Assembly: GCF_900197685.1 (NCBI RefSeq)
Contig: NZ_FZMF01000002.1
Location: 1-64,000 of the forward strand
Source of the DNA: Helicobacter baculiformis
GTDB lineage: Bacteria > Campylobacterota > Campylobacteria > Campylobacterales > Helicobacteraceae
Direction: 5' to 3'
DNA: 64,000 nucleotides
In this document: positions 36,331-45,737 of the stretch, one piece after another
Position numbering within the stretch: the stretch's first letter is position 1
Layout: each line of letters starts with the position of its first letter
Program-made: the position numbers and the translations under genes
The notes under the pieces: generated by a model
Databases searched by the model: none
What the model saw: the letters and a program-made list of their open reading frames with translations, nothing else
Told to the model about the DNA's origin: nothing

Positions 36331-37617
36331 TTAATGCTTGGCGCGCATGCCATAGAGTTTTTTGCGCTCCGAAGAGCTGGCGATATTTAAAAGCTTGCGG
36401 TATTTGGTGATGGTGCGCCGCACCATTTTGAGGTGAAATTTAGCCTCTACGAGTTCTAAGATTTTGAGATCGCTCAAGGGTTTGATCGGATCTTCAGCTT
36501 TGATACACCCCAAAATAAAATCCTTGATCGACGCGTTGGAGATGTCGCCCTCTAGAGCGGTGGTAAAGAAACTCTTGATGGGGAAAATCCCGCGCGTACA
36601 CTCTAAATACTTGTTGGAAATGGCTCTAGAGATTGTGCTAGGCGAATAGCCAAATTCATTAGCAATGTCCACCAAGCGCATGGGCTTGATCTCCTTGCCC
36701 TTGAAGAAATCATACTGGTATTCCACCAACATCAGCCCGATCTTTAAGATTGTCTGTTGGCGCATTTGCAAGGCATCCACTAAATCCCGCGCCTCTTTGA
36801 GTTTTTCTTTGAGGTAATCGTTGGATTCTTTGATTTTGGGCTCTTCAATGATCACTTTAGGGTAGTAACTATCGTTGAGTTGTACCGAAATTTCACCCTG
36901 CTCTTCGAGCACTAAAATATCGGGGATCACGAGGGGTGAGGGGTCGTGAAAATCCAAGGCGGGGGGGTTTTTAAAAGAAGTGATAATTTTCATCGCTTGG
37001 GCATAACCCGGGGTGTGGCTATGTTCTTTGTGCTGTTCTAAATTGTCCAAAATTTTGGCGCACAGCTCATAGGTCTGTGTATCCAACTCGCTATGTTGGA
37101 CAAGCTGAAAAAAAAAGCTCTCTTGTACATCGCGCGCGCCCACACCCGGGGGGTCTAGGTAGGCAAAGCGCTGGCGCACCTTTTCATAGTCTTGCGCCTC
37201 CACACCCAGCCCCCCAGCCAGCGCGTGCACATCGCCTTCAAAATAGCCTTCATGATTGAGGTTCTCAATGATGTCTTGGGCAATCTGCAAAGACATCTCT
37301 GTGGGAAAAAGAGGGGGGAGGAGTTGTTGGTTGAGTGTTTCATAAAGGGTGGATTTACGCACGCTCAAACTCTCAATCTTGTCGCTCATGGCGTTTTTAA
37401 GGCTGGGCGCGTTGGGGCGGGGGGGTTTGTGGAATTGGCATGCGCTAAAAGCTGTGCTCAACGCGCTTTGTACATGCACGCAAGGGTTGTCTTGCGCGTA
37501 AGTTTGCAGGGTTTCTTCTATTTCTAAGGGGCCGCTCTGCAAAATAGGTAGCCAGCTCTTGAGCGTGGCTGAAAGCTTGCCTTTGGGGGTGGGGGTGGGG
37601 CGTAAAATAGCCATCAT
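36331..37617 (-). CDS. rpoN: RNA polymerase sigma-54 factor RpoN
   Basis: 428 residues. Core-binding region in the middle ([23 protein letters not shown]), then the helix-turn-helix [26 protein letters not shown] and, near the end, the RpoN box as [14 protein letters not shown]. The N-terminal region I is short and less Gln-rich than in enterics. In Helicobacter RpoN drives the middle flagellar genes (hook, flaB). It overlaps lptB by 4 bases. Confidence 0.95.
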   Translation of the reverse strand: MMAILRPTPTPKGKLSATLKSWLPILQSGPLEIEETLQTYAQDNPCVHVQSALSTAFSACQFHKPPRPNAPSLKNAMSDKIESLSVRKSTLYETLNQQLLPPLFPTEMSLQIAQDIIENLNHEGYFEGDVHALAGGLGVEAQDYEKVRQRFAYLDPPGVGARDVQESFFFQLVQHSELDTQTYELCAKILDNLEQHKEHSHTPGYAQAMKIITSFKNPPALDFHDPSPLVIPDILVLEEQGEISVQLNDSYYPKVIIEEPKIKESNDYLKEKLKEARDLVDALQMRQQTILKIGLMLVEYQYDFFKGKEIKPMRLVDIANEFGYSPSTISRAISNKYLECTRGIFPIKSFFTTALEGDISNASIKDFILGCIKAEDPIKPLSDLKILELVEAKFHLKMVRRTITKYRKLLNIASSSERKKLYGMRAKH

Positions 37618-38336
37618 GCCTTAAAATGCTCGCCCAAATAGTGTTTTCTGACCAATTCGTTGTCATAAATTTGATCGCTGCTGCCACTAGCTAGCAGAGT
37701 GCCGCTCTTGATCACATACGCGCGGTGGCACACGCTCAAGGTTTCACGCACATTGTGATCGGTGATGAGCACCCCAATATTCATCTCTACCAGCCTCTCA
37801 ATAATCTTTTGAATATCTAACACCGCGATAGGGTCTACCCCAGCAAAGGGTTCATCAAGCAAGATAAATTTAGGGCTTTTGATCAAGGCTCTAGCGATCT
37901 CCACACGCCGCCGCTCTCCCCCGCTCAAAGACATGCCCTTGCGCTTTTGAATCGCTTGGATATTAAAGGCTTCTAACATCTCTTCAATGCGTTGCATCGC
38001 CTCTTTGGAGCTTTTAAAGGTGGTTTGGGCAGCCAACATCAAATTATCCAACACGCTTAAATCCCTAAAAATGCTCGATTCTTGGGGCAGATACCCAATG
38101 CCTAGATTGGATCGCTTGTGCAAGGGGTAATTGGAGAGATCGATCTCATTGAGCGCTACACTCCCTCCGCTAGGGCGCAACAACCCGCAAATCATATAAA
38201 AGGTCGTGGTTTTGCCCGCTCCATTGGGTCCTAGCAAGCCCACCACTTGCCCGCTTTGCACTTCTAAAGACACATCGTGTACAATCATGGTCTTTTTGAT
38301 CTGTTTGCTCAAGTGAATCGCGCTGAGTTTATCCAT
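37614..38336 (-). CDS. lptB: LPS export ABC transporter ATP-binding protein LptB
   Basis: 240 residues using the ATG at 38336; a longer frame upstream overlaps tsaE and is unlikely to be used. ABC motifs in order: Walker [11 protein letters not shown] (about 36), Q-loop LPQESSIF, signature [15 protein letters not shown], Walker [17 protein letters not shown] and the switch His in ITDHNVRE. It energises LPS extraction from the inner membrane with LptFG. The lptB-rpoN neighbourhood is conserved widely. Confidence 0.94.
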   Translation of the reverse strand: MDKLSAIHLSKQIKKTMIVHDVSLEVQSGQVVGLLGPNGAGKTTTFYMICGLLRPSGGSVALNEIDLSNYPLHKRSNLGIGYLPQESSIFRDLSVLDNLMLAAQTTFKSSKEAMQRIEEMLEAFNIQAIQKRKGMSLSGGERRRVEIARALIKSPKFILLDEPFAGVDPIAVLDIQKIIERLVEMNIGVLITDHNVRETLSVCHRAYVIKSGTLLASGSSDQIYDNELVRKHYLGEHFKA

Positions 38337-38754
38337 CACTAAACCTATAAATGCGCGCCTCCTGATGGATTTGCAATTCAAGCGTGAGCACGCTAAAGCC
38401 TAGTTTGATTAACATCTCTTTAAGCGCGTCAGAACCCCACTCTACAAAATGCACCCCCTTGCATTCTAAAGACTCCAACACACCCATTTCTAAGAGCTCG
38501 TGGATCTCTTTGAGATAAAAATCGTAATGGTAAATGCAAAAGTCCTCAGCCGGGTAGGTGTGCATCACGCTGAAAGTGGGCGAGGTGGCTTGTGGGGCGC
38601 GGTGGGCTTGGCAAAAGCGTTGCACTAAAGTGGTTTTACCACTGCCCAACTCTCCTTGTAAGAGAATGACGATGGGTAAAGTGTGGCATCTCACCCAACT
38701 ATCTAGGCGATCCAAGATGGGGGTTAAATGCGCTAAATGCGCCACAATGCTCAT
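38329..38754 (-). CDS. tsaE: tRNA threonylcarbamoyladenosine biosynthesis ATPase TsaE
   Basis: 141 residues. P-loop [15 protein letters not shown] (about 33), then [11 protein letters not shown] with the switch Thr, and [15 protein letters not shown] is the Walker B-like block. It drives the TsaBDE complex that makes t6A at position 37 of ANN-decoding tRNAs. It overlaps both neighbours by a few bases. Confidence 0.93.
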   Translation of the reverse strand: MSIVAHLAHLTPILDRLDSWVRCHTLPIVILLQGELGSGKTTLVQRFCQAHRAPQATSPTFSVMHTYPAEDFCIYHYDFYLKEIHELLEMGVLESLECKGVHFVEWGSDALKEMLIKLGFSVLTLELQIHQEARIYRFSDG

Positions 38755-40178
38755 GATTTTTCTACCTTGATCTGCACAATCCCTAAATGTTCTTGTACCG
38801 CCCCTACAATATCTTGCTCTCCTTGTGCCAATTGTGCGGGCGCGCTAGGGGGTGCGATCTTGACTGCTTGAATCTCCACCCCACTCCCATAAATTTCTTG
38901 CACACTCTGGAGGATGATGGGATAGTGTGTTTTCAAAACCTCCCTAGTGTCGGGAGGCGCGTCCGATTGCCATTGTAAAGTTTTGTTCTGAAAATCGTGA
39001 AAGCGTATGTGCTTTTCAAAGAGCGCGCCTAATTCTTGTTGGTGCGCATAGAGTTTAGCGATGAGCTGGCTAAACAACTCTTTGGGAGTGGGGTTTGTCT
39101 GGGTTGCTTTTGGCGTGGGCAATTGGGGGGTTGGGGGTTGCAGGGTGCGCTCTGTGGAGGCTTTAGAGGGGGCTTGGGGAGTTTGTGTTGCCTGCATTTT
39201 GAGCGCGCTCAAGGCGAGCACAAAATCCCCATCTGCACCCGTGTATAAGAGACTCTTGGCTTGGGCTAAAATGCCCATCCAGCGATCCAGTAGAGGAATG
39301 GAAAATCTCTCTTCTAAGAGCGCGTCTTTGAGAAAGATCGCCATTTCCTCTAAGATCATTTGAGGATCGTAGCTACTCAGTGTTTGCAAAAGCGCGCGTG
39401 CGCGTGCCGGATCGCTCTCTATGGCTTGAAAAAAATCATTCAAGACCTTGCTATCCACCATGCCTAGCATTTGCGCGGTGGCTTCTAGGGTTAAATTGGC
39501 GTTGCAGTAACTGATCGCCTGTTCTGTGAGCGTGAGGGTGTCGCGCAAACTCCCCTGTGCGCTTCTAGCCAACATCTCCAACACCCCCTCTTGGTAGATC
39601 ACCCCTTCGGCTTCTAAGACTTTTTGCAAATGCGCCACAATGGCTTTAGGCGCGATCTTTTTAAAACGAAAATGCTGGGTGCGGCTTAAAATCGTGGCGG
39701 GTAATTTGAGCGCATCGGTGGTGGCTAAGATGAATTTCACATGCGCGGGGGGCTCTTCTAAAGTCTTTAAAAGCGCGTTAAAGGCTTCTTTAGTGAGCAT
39801 GTGGGCTTCATCAATGATAAAGATTTTAAAAGCACCCATACCGGGTTTATACTTGGTCTGTTCGATGAGTTCGCGCACATCCTCAATACGCCGATGAGAC
39901 GCGCCGTCCATCTCAACAATGTCCATGTGTTTGTTCTGCAAAGCGTCTACACAATTGATACAAACATCGCAAGGGGTGCTAGTGGGGGCTTTGCTACACT
40001 GCAAGGCGCGCGCAAAAATGCGCGCGCTGGAGGTCTTGCCAGAGCCTCTAAGTCCGCTAAATAGATACGCATGCGCCAAACGCCCCTGTTCTAAAGCCAA
40101 GCTGAGGGTTTGGGACACGCTTTCTTGCCCCACCAAATCCTTAAAATGCTGGGGGCGGTATTTGAGAGCCAAGACCAC
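38751..40178 (-). CDS. dnaX: DNA polymerase III subunit gamma/tau
   Basis: 475 residues. The clamp-loader AAA+ part has LALKYRPQHFKDLVGQ, Walker A GLRGSGKTSSARI (about 45), a zinc-binding CDVCINC, IIDEAHMLTKEAFNALLKTLEEPP and the SRT motif. The C-terminal half is Pro/Thr/Gln rich, consistent with a linker to the alpha-binding domain. No slippery A-run was noticed that would yield a separate gamma. First gene of the dnaX-tsaE-lptB-rpoN unit. Confidence 0.94.
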   Translation of the reverse strand: MVLALKYRPQHFKDLVGQESVSQTLSLALEQGRLAHAYLFSGLRGSGKTSSARIFARALQCSKAPTSTPCDVCINCVDALQNKHMDIVEMDGASHRRIEDVRELIEQTKYKPGMGAFKIFIIDEAHMLTKEAFNALLKTLEEPPAHVKFILATTDALKLPATILSRTQHFRFKKIAPKAIVAHLQKVLEAEGVIYQEGVLEMLARSAQGSLRDTLTLTEQAISYCNANLTLEATAQMLGMVDSKVLNDFFQAIESDPARARALLQTLSSYDPQMILEEMAIFLKDALLEERFSIPLLDRWMGILAQAKSLLYTGADGDFVLALSALKMQATQTPQAPSKASTERTLQPPTPQLPTPKATQTNPTPKELFSQLIAKLYAHQQELGALFEKHIRFHDFQNKTLQWQSDAPPDTREVLKTHYPIILQSVQEIYGSGVEIQAVKIAPPSAPAQLAQGEQDIVGAVQEHLGIVQIKVEKS

Positions 40179-40202
40179 AAGCGTCCTTTGTCAGTTTGGC
40201 AT

Positions 40203-40208
40203 ATTATA
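40203..40208 (-). promoter_or_regulatory. -10 element for dnaX operon
   Basis: Minus-strand TATAAT, 24 bases before the dnaX ATG, in the gap shared with ggt. Confidence 0.55.
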
Positions 40209-40238
40209 GCCTAATTGTGCTGGCTGTAAGTCTAGTCA

Positions 40239-40247
40239 TGCTAAGAT
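40239..40247 (+). promoter_or_regulatory. Extended -10 promoter of ggt
   Basis: TGC-TAAGAT (hexamer 40242-40247), followed by AGGAG at 40265-40269 and the ggt ATG at 40275. Confidence 0.5.
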
Positions 40248-40274
40248 GACACATTTATATCTTTAGGAGTTGCT

Positions 40275-41957
40275 ATGTTTAAAGTACGGCGTGTGTTGGC
40301 GGTGCTGTGGGTGGGCATCGGGCTGGCTAGTAGCATGGTTGCAGCGAGTTTGCCTCCCATTAAAGGCAAGGCACTAGCCCTCTCTAGCCACCCTCTAGCC
40401 GATAAAATCGCCCAGCGCGTGTTAGATGAAGGCGGGAATGCCATTGATGCAGCCGTGGCGATGGGTTATGCGCTAGCAGTGGTGCACCCGGCTGCGGGCA
40501 ATTTGGGCGGAGGGGGCTTTGCGGTGATTCACTTGGCTAATGGGGAGAATATCACTTTGGATTTTAGAGAAAAAGCCCCTTTGAAAGCCACTAGAAACAT
40601 GTACCTAGATAAAGAGGGTAAGGTGATCCCCAAGTTGAGCACAGATGGCTATTTGGCTGCCGGGGTGCCCGGCACTGTGGCAGGATTGGACGCGATGTTG
40701 AAAAAATACGGCACACGCAAGCTATCTAGCTTGATTCAACCCGCCATCGATCTCGCCCAAAGGGGTTTTAGACTCACCCAAAGACAGGGGGAGACCATGC
40801 TAGATGCCAAACCCCGTTTTGCCAAATACGCCAGTAGCCGTAAATACTTTTTGAAAAGGGGCATGGTGGCTTATAGTGCGGGGGATCTTTTGGTGCAAAA
40901 AGATTTGGCTAAAACCCTAACTTTGATCAAGAACGAGGGCGCAAAGGCGTTCTATAAGGGCGCGATCGCAGATCTGATCGCAGCAGACATGAAGAAGAAC
41001 GGAGGGATCATCACTAAAGAAGATCTAGCCCAGTACAAAGTCGTGTGGCGTAAACCCATTGAGGGCAGTTATAGGGGCTATAAGATCATTTCTATGGCAC
41101 CTCCTAGCTCAGGGGGTACGCACATTATCCAAATCCTCAACACCATGGAGAACGCCGACATTGGCGCGCTAGGTTTTGGCTCTAGCCAAACAATCCACAT
41201 CATGGCAGAAGCGATGCGCCAAGCCTATGCGGATCGCTCGGTTTTTATGGGAGATCCCGATTTTATCACTGTCCCCACTGAAAAGCTCACCAGCAAGGCA
41301 TATGCCAAGAAAATCTATGAAAGCATCTTGCCCAACAAAGCCACAGATAGCGCGAAAGTGCGCCCGGGGCTAGGGCAGATCCATGAAGGCAAGAACACCA
41401 CGCATTATTCTGTTGCGGACAAATGGGGCAATGCGGTGAGCATCACCTACACCGTGAATGACTATTATGGCAGCGCAGCAGCCATCAATGGGGCGGGCTT
41501 CTTGCTCAATAATGAAATGGACGATTTTTCTATCAAACCGGGCGTGCCCAATCTCTATGGTTTGATTGGGGGTGATGCCAACGCCATTGAGCCGGGCAAA
41601 CGCCCCTTGAGCTCCATGTCACCCACCATTGTGCTCAAACACAATAAGGTCTTTATGGTGGTGGGCAGTCCCGGAGGCGCGCGCATTATCACTACAGTGT
41701 TGCAAGTGATTAGCAATGTGATCGATCATGGCATGAACATTTCTCAAGCCGTGAGCGCGCCGCGTTTCCACATGCAGTGGTTGCCCGATGAAATCCGCAC
41801 AGAACCCTTTGGCATGGTCAAAGATGTGCAACAGAATTTAGAGAAAATGGGCTATAAGATCGTAATCAAACCCGTTATGGGCGATGTGAACGCCATCGTG
41901 GTTGACAACAAAGCCCATGTTATGTATGGGGCACAAGACCCGCGTAAAGAGTTTTAA
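40275..41957 (+). CDS. ggt: Gamma-glutamyltranspeptidase
   Basis: Periplasmic or secreted Ntn-hydrolase that splits glutamine and glutathione. It is a virulence and colonisation factor in gastric Helicobacter. A signal peptide (VLAVLWVGIGLASSMVAA) leads the 560-residue precursor. Self-cleavage is expected at Asn374-Thr375 in GKNTTHYSV; Thr375 is the nucleophile of the small subunit. Other active-site blocks: DFREKAP, NNEMDDFS, RPLSSMSPTIV and VVGSPGGARI. It ends in DPRKEF as in H. pylori. speE begins at its last base. Confidence 0.97.
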   Translation: MFKVRRVLAVLWVGIGLASSMVAASLPPIKGKALALSSHPLADKIAQRVLDEGGNAIDAAVAMGYALAVVHPAAGNLGGGGFAVIHLANGENITLDFREKAPLKATRNMYLDKEGKVIPKLSTDGYLAAGVPGTVAGLDAMLKKYGTRKLSSLIQPAIDLAQRGFRLTQRQGETMLDAKPRFAKYASSRKYFLKRGMVAYSAGDLLVQKDLAKTLTLIKNEGAKAFYKGAIADLIAADMKKNGGIITKEDLAQYKVVWRKPIEGSYRGYKIISMAPPSSGGTHIIQILNTMENADIGALGFGSSQTIHIMAEAMRQAYADRSVFMGDPDFITVPTEKLTSKAYAKKIYESILPNKATDSAKVRPGLGQIHEGKNTTHYSVADKWGNAVSITYTVNDYYGSAAAINGAGFLLNNEMDDFSIKPGVPNLYGLIGGDANAIEPGKRPLSSMSPTIVLKHNKVFMVVGSPGGARIITTVLQVISNVIDHGMNISQAVSAPRFHMQWLPDEIRTEPFGMVKDVQQNLEKMGYKIVIKPVMGDVNAIVVDNKAHVMYGAQDPRKEF

Positions 41958-42676
41958 TGACACATCATTTAGAAATTGTTGGAACAGATTGTGCTCAAAT
42001 GGGCATTGTACGCAATAACACGCAAGAGTGGATGTTCTTCCAAAGTTATCCCTTTATCCAAAGCGAGTTATTGGCACATGTGAGCGCGTGCGTACACCCC
42101 AGCCCTAAGCGCGCCCTCATCACCGGAGGGTTTGACACCCAAATTGCCTTTGAGTTGCTCAAGTATGAGGGCTTGCATGTGGATTTTGTGCAAGAAGATC
42201 GCGCGATGTTGGAGAATCTGCATGCCTTTTTGCCCCAATTTGCAGAAACCAAATCCCATGCCCGCTTCAAGCTCTATGATAAAATCCTCGATCTAGACTT
42301 GCAACCCTATGACATCATCATTTCTCTAAGCACCCCCAATGCCCACCAAGTGGACGGCTTGCAACGCATGCTCACCCCCAAGGGTTTCATGGTGTCCATT
42401 GCCCCTAGCCCTCTTTTGGAGCAAGAGGCTTTCAAAGACACCCTCAAAGATTTGCAAGCATGCGCACAAATCCTTATGCCCTTTAACACCCCCTATGCCC
42501 CCACCCCCCAAGTTTACCTCTTTATCTCCAAGCACTACCACCCCCTAGCTGACATGTTGCTCCAAAAGATTGACATGCTCGATGGCTTGCGCTATTACAA
42601 CGCCGAGATCCACCACGCCGCCTTTGCCCAGCCCCAGTGGCTTAAGGGGGCGTGCGCGCGTCTGCTCAAAAATTGA
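41957..42676 (+). CDS. speE: Spermidine synthase-like protein SpeE, short N-terminus
   Basis: 239 residues. The C-terminal methyltransferase-like fold matches Helicobacter SpeE: ESELLAH-type QSELLAHV, ALITGGFDTQIAFELL, HVDFVQEDRAML, VDGLQRML and the terminal LRYYNAEIHHAAFAQP. The usual N-terminal beta domain is shorter than the H. pylori protein as I remember it (about 262 residues). The canonical DxGGG motif is replaced by ITGGFD. It would transfer an aminopropyl group to putrescine, but activity is uncertain. It overlaps ggt by one base. Confidence 0.8.
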   Translation: MTHHLEIVGTDCAQMGIVRNNTQEWMFFQSYPFIQSELLAHVSACVHPSPKRALITGGFDTQIAFELLKYEGLHVDFVQEDRAMLENLHAFLPQFAETKSHARFKLYDKILDLDLQPYDIIISLSTPNAHQVDGLQRMLTPKGFMVSIAPSPLLEQEAFKDTLKDLQACAQILMPFNTPYAPTPQVYLFISKHYHPLADMLLQKIDMLDGLRYYNAEIHHAAFAQPQWLKGACARLLKN

Positions 42677-43266
42677 GCTTAAAACACGCCTTTGTGCTCA
42701 CCGGGGGGATTGGCACGGGCAAGAGCACGGCGGCTAGTCTCTTGAGTTTGCATGGCTATAGTGTGCTAGATGCCGATAAGATCGCCCATGAACTCTTTGA
42801 CACGCATAACGCACAAATCGCCCATCTCTTCGCTGAGGTGGCGACTCACAACACCATCACTCGCCAAGCCCTAGCCCCCCTTATCTTTAGTGACTCAAAC
42901 GCACGCGCCAAGCTAGAAGCCTTGATCCACCCCAAAGTGCGCACGCGCCTGCTAGAACAAGCCCAACAGCTAGAAGCCCACCACCAACCCTATTTCTTAG
43001 ACATCCCCCTTTTCTATGAAATTGAGGGGGTGAAAAGCTATGGGATTTCTCAGGTGATACTGATCTATGCGCCTAGAAATTTGCAAATTACCCGCCTACA
43101 AGCGCGCGATCATTTAAGCCTAGAACAAATAGAGCAGCGCCTCAACGCCCAAATGGACATTGAGATCAAAAAATCTTTAAGCCCCTTTGTGTTGGACAAC
43201 TCTAAAGATTTAAAACATTTGCAAGCGGAGATAGACAGATTGCTAGCCCAGATCAAGGGGAGTTAG
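42652..43266 (+). CDS. coaE: Dephospho-CoA kinase CoaE
   Basis: Last step of coenzyme A synthesis. P-loop VLTGGIGTGKST (about 16-27), the Asp of VLDADKIAHELF, and the LIHPKVR block are diagnostic. I give the GTG start at 42652, but a TTG at 42673 that overlaps the speE stop as TTGA fits the homologue start better. 204 or 197 residues. It is the last intact core gene before the decayed island; the island begins right after its stop. Confidence 0.92.
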   Translation: MRASAQKLSLKHAFVLTGGIGTGKSTAASLLSLHGYSVLDADKIAHELFDTHNAQIAHLFAEVATHNTITRQALAPLIFSDSNARAKLEALIHPKVRTRLLEQAQQLEAHHQPYFLDIPLFYEIEGVKSYGISQVILIYAPRNLQITRLQARDHLSLEQIEQRLNAQMDIEIKKSLSPFVLDNSKDLKHLQAEIDRLLAQIKGS

Positions 43267-43287
43267 TGCGACAATCTTGCTTGATGC

Positions 43288-43437
43288 CTAGCCCGTTTTC
43301 ATGCAGAGAGCCGTTTTGCTCTCGTTGGGGAAAATAAGAATCCAAGCGTCATCATAACTTGGATTATTAACAAGGTATTTGTCTAGAGGCGCATGGTAAA
43401 AAAGGGTGTTGATAGAGAGATAAACAAATCCATTTCT
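43288..43437 (-). pseudogene. C-terminal remnant of an unknown protein
   Basis: On the minus strand 49 codons are open between two stops (from RNGFVYLSINTLFYHAP to ESKTALCMKTG). There is no start codon or ribosome site, and the frame is closed just upstream. It looks like the 3' end of a lost gene, opposite in direction to coaE. Not recognised. Confidence 0.35.
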
Positions 43438-43642
43438 CTACCTTCAATTCAAGAGATGTAATTTTTAAGTAATGGAGGAGTAGTGGTAGAGGTGTTATAA
43501 CTTCAGCTTAGCATTCTATCTAAGTTGTATCTCGTTGAGGGGAGCGCACGAAGGAAGTTTTATATCTGCCACCCGGATGATTCTAATCTCTATATCCAAC
43601 CTGACAATCTAATCTGTACTAGAAACAAGCAACACTTGCTAG

Positions 43643-43924
43643 TTACCCCCCGAGTTTGCAGACTATACCAAAGATGATAAAATCACTAAAGCCTTTTTAG
43701 ATAAATTCATCCCTAAACACAAAGAAGTTAGAGAAAAGGCTAAACAAGAGGGGTATTCTCTAGGCAATGCCACTACAAACAAGCCTGCCACTGCAAAGCA
43801 AATTGCCTTTGCTGAAAGCTTGTCTAAAAAACACAATGTGAAGTTACCCAAAGATTATAAGAGTAATATGCAGGTGTGCAGTGGCTTTATTGAGGAGTGG
43901 GGGGGAAGTGAAGAGAGGGTATAA
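43643..43924 (+). pseudogene. Remnant of a conjugative-element topoisomerase-like C-terminus
   Basis: 93 codons open without a start: PEFADYTKDDKITKAFLDKF, then ATAKQIAFAESLSKKHNVKL and PKDYKSNMQVCSGFIEEW, ending at TAA. The K-Q-[ILV]-x-[FY]-A-[EK]-x-L pattern followed by LP and a short C-x2-F-[IL] tail resembles the end of topoisomerases (TopA/TopB type) carried on integrative elements, such as the plasticity-zone elements of H. pylori. Family is inferred; the catalytic part is gone. Confidence 0.45.
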
Positions 43925-43969
43925 CGGGGGAGATTGTGAGGAGGCTAGAAAGAGCAATGGAGTTTTTGC

Positions 43970-45102
43970 ATGTGGTATGTGTTGAAGAATAAGGATAAAG
44001 AGGTTGTGAAGTTTGAGTTGAAGGTAGAGGAACAGGTCATAAATAGTGTCAAAATCAAAAACTACTTTATAGACGACACAAGTATCGTTTTAGAGCCTGT
44101 TTTGCTGCCTCGTGCTTTTGATGATAAGAAAAGTGTTGTAGAGAATTTGGAAGATTGGATTGGGCATAGAAAAATCCCTAAAAACAGGGCGTTTGTAGAG
44201 GACATTATACGCTCTTTAATATAGGTGAAAAAAACTTCCTCTCCTATGTGGATGTCACTCTAGCCCTCTCTCTTAATGATACCTGTTGGAAGGGGTTTTA
44301 GCAAAACTCAAAGGACTTATAACTAGCCCAGAGCATCACTAATGGCATGTTGAAGAAGTGCTGGCATAAAAACGCAGTGAGTGGCAACATAGAGCTTTTA
44401 AAAGGTTGGAGTGTCCTTGGACATGACGAGTATGGCAAAGAGCCTTATTGTGAATACTACATGGCACAGATTGCTGCAACACTGGGGTTTGAGCATGTGC
44501 CCTATGATTTGCCTATATTAGATTGCTTGGATGAAAACTCACTCAAAGAGTTGTTTAAAGAGCGCAACAAAAACAAGATGGTGCAAACGATTGTAGGTAT
44601 TTATGAAAAAGAGAAGTTTCAAGACCCTCTGCTCTTTGATGCGCTCACTTTTAACACAGATCGACACTTAGGCAACTTTGGTATGTTAATTGATAACGAT
44701 ACCAATGAGCTTGCCAGACCTGCCCCTATTTTTGACAATGGTATGGCGTTTTTTAACCATATCACAGAATACGATTTAGAAAATATTCCAGCCTATTTCA
44801 CAGACGAGCGTAGTGCGCTGGGAATGGGTTTTGCAAGGCAACTAGAGATCGCATGCCAACCTAGACACACAGAATCTCTCTTAAAGCTAGCTAACTTCAC
44901 CTTCACCCGCCACAAACAATACAACTTACCCGAAAAATGGCTACAGGCAGGTGAAAAATTTATCCAACAAAGAAGCCAAGAGATTATTCAGATCATCGCC
45001 AAAAAACAGACTAAACCTCTAGAAATACGTCCCCATTCTCGAGATTTTTCTATGCAACCTACCCCAAATTCCCCCGCACTCCTCAAAAGCAGGCGTAGGT
45101 AA
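43970..45102 (+). pseudogene. HipA-like serine/threonine kinase, broken in its N-terminal half
   Basis: Three pieces together form one HipA-type kinase. Piece 1 (43970-44224) has IGHRKIPKNRAFVEDIIRSL. Piece 2 (from 44225, another frame) reads GEKNFLSYVDVTLALSLNDT then stops after CWKGF. Piece 3 (44347-45102) starts NGMLKKCWHKNA and keeps the kinase core: EPYCEYYMAQIAATLGFEHV, the catalytic loop TFNTDRHLGNFGML (HxDxN-like with Asp and Asn) and APIFDNGMAFFN (DFG-like). The glycine-rich loop area appears deleted between pieces 2 and 3. The C-terminus ends in SPALLKSRRR, a basic tail like that of the H. pylori HipA-like kinase CtkA. The 251-residue third piece may still be translated. Confidence 0.7.
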
Positions 45103-45127
45103 TGAACAATGTAAAATGTCTTAAATA

Positions 45128-45160
45128 ATATTATAAAATATTGTGAATATTTTATAATAT
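45128..45160. repeat. Perfect 15-base AT inverted repeat
   Basis: ATATTATAAAATATT, then GTG, then its exact reverse complement. It lies 25 bases after the kinase stop and 14 bases before the next remnant. Too AT-rich to be a normal terminator and no T-run follows; an operator, promoter or cruciform is possible. Confidence 0.7.
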
Positions 45161-45174
45161 CGATAGGCTTTTTA

Positions 45175-45315
45175 ATGGATTTTATGTACAACAGACGCAA
45201 CAAAAGGCTAAAAGTGGACTACAAACAACTTCTTACCAACACAGAGTGTTTGCTCGATCTTGCCATCAGAATGGCACACCATAGCACAGCCATTGAGGAC
45301 AATTCTCTAACATAG
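45175..45315 (+). pseudogene. Fic-domain protein, N-terminal remnant
   Basis: 46 codons from ATG 45175: DYKQLLTNTECLLDLAIRMA and then HHSTAIEDNSLT, which matches the SSxIEGNxLT motif near the start of Fic proteins, then a TAG. The next codons (NEAQV) continue the family, so the TAG probably replaced a sense codon. The catalytic part is absent, cut off before the IS-like segment at 45.43 kb. This is a different Fic subtype from the one at 47.8 kb. Confidence 0.55.
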
Positions 45316-45429
45316 AATGAAGCACAAGTATAATACATTCGCTTGTACGCAAAGAATAATCAAGGACTAAAAGATGTGCAGACGTATTAAGATATCACAT
45401 GCAAAACAACCTCTCTTCAAAAGTGGGGG

Positions 45430-45737
45430 GCATTGCCCTAATCCCAAGTTTTTACGCACACTAAAGTGTTTTTAAAACTCTCCGGCAGAAATCCCGCTCG
45501 TCTTTAGCGGGTGGGATGAATGCCACTTTGTGGTATAACGTCTCCGTACATTCGTATCTACGGCAGGACGTGTCGAAAGTTACGCCTTTGGAAATACGAT
45601 GTGTGAGACCTGTAGGGAATGCACTGGATGCTCAAACTCTGTAAAATCCCTACTGTAGGGACATAGAGTGAGAACCAAACTCTCCCTACGGGCAACGTCG
45701 GCAAGGAAGCCCACTCTTTAGCGGGTGGGTACTTCAC
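45430..45737 (+). mobile_element. IS200/IS605-type end with omega-RNA-like hairpins
   Basis: The segment holds no gene but several hairpins. CCCGCT/AGCGGG (45493-45511), TCCCTAC/GTAGGGA (45647-45661), and CCCAC/GTGGG (45710-45729), the last followed by TACTTCAC. The shape of the last (AAGCCCAC..CTTTAG..GTGGGTA..TTCAC) resembles right ends of IS200/IS605 elements. The 15-base TCTTTAGCGGGTGGG occurs at both hairpins (45501-45515 and 45715-45729). It may be a solo end or a tiny non-autonomous element; no tnpA or tnpB adjoins. Confidence 0.5.
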
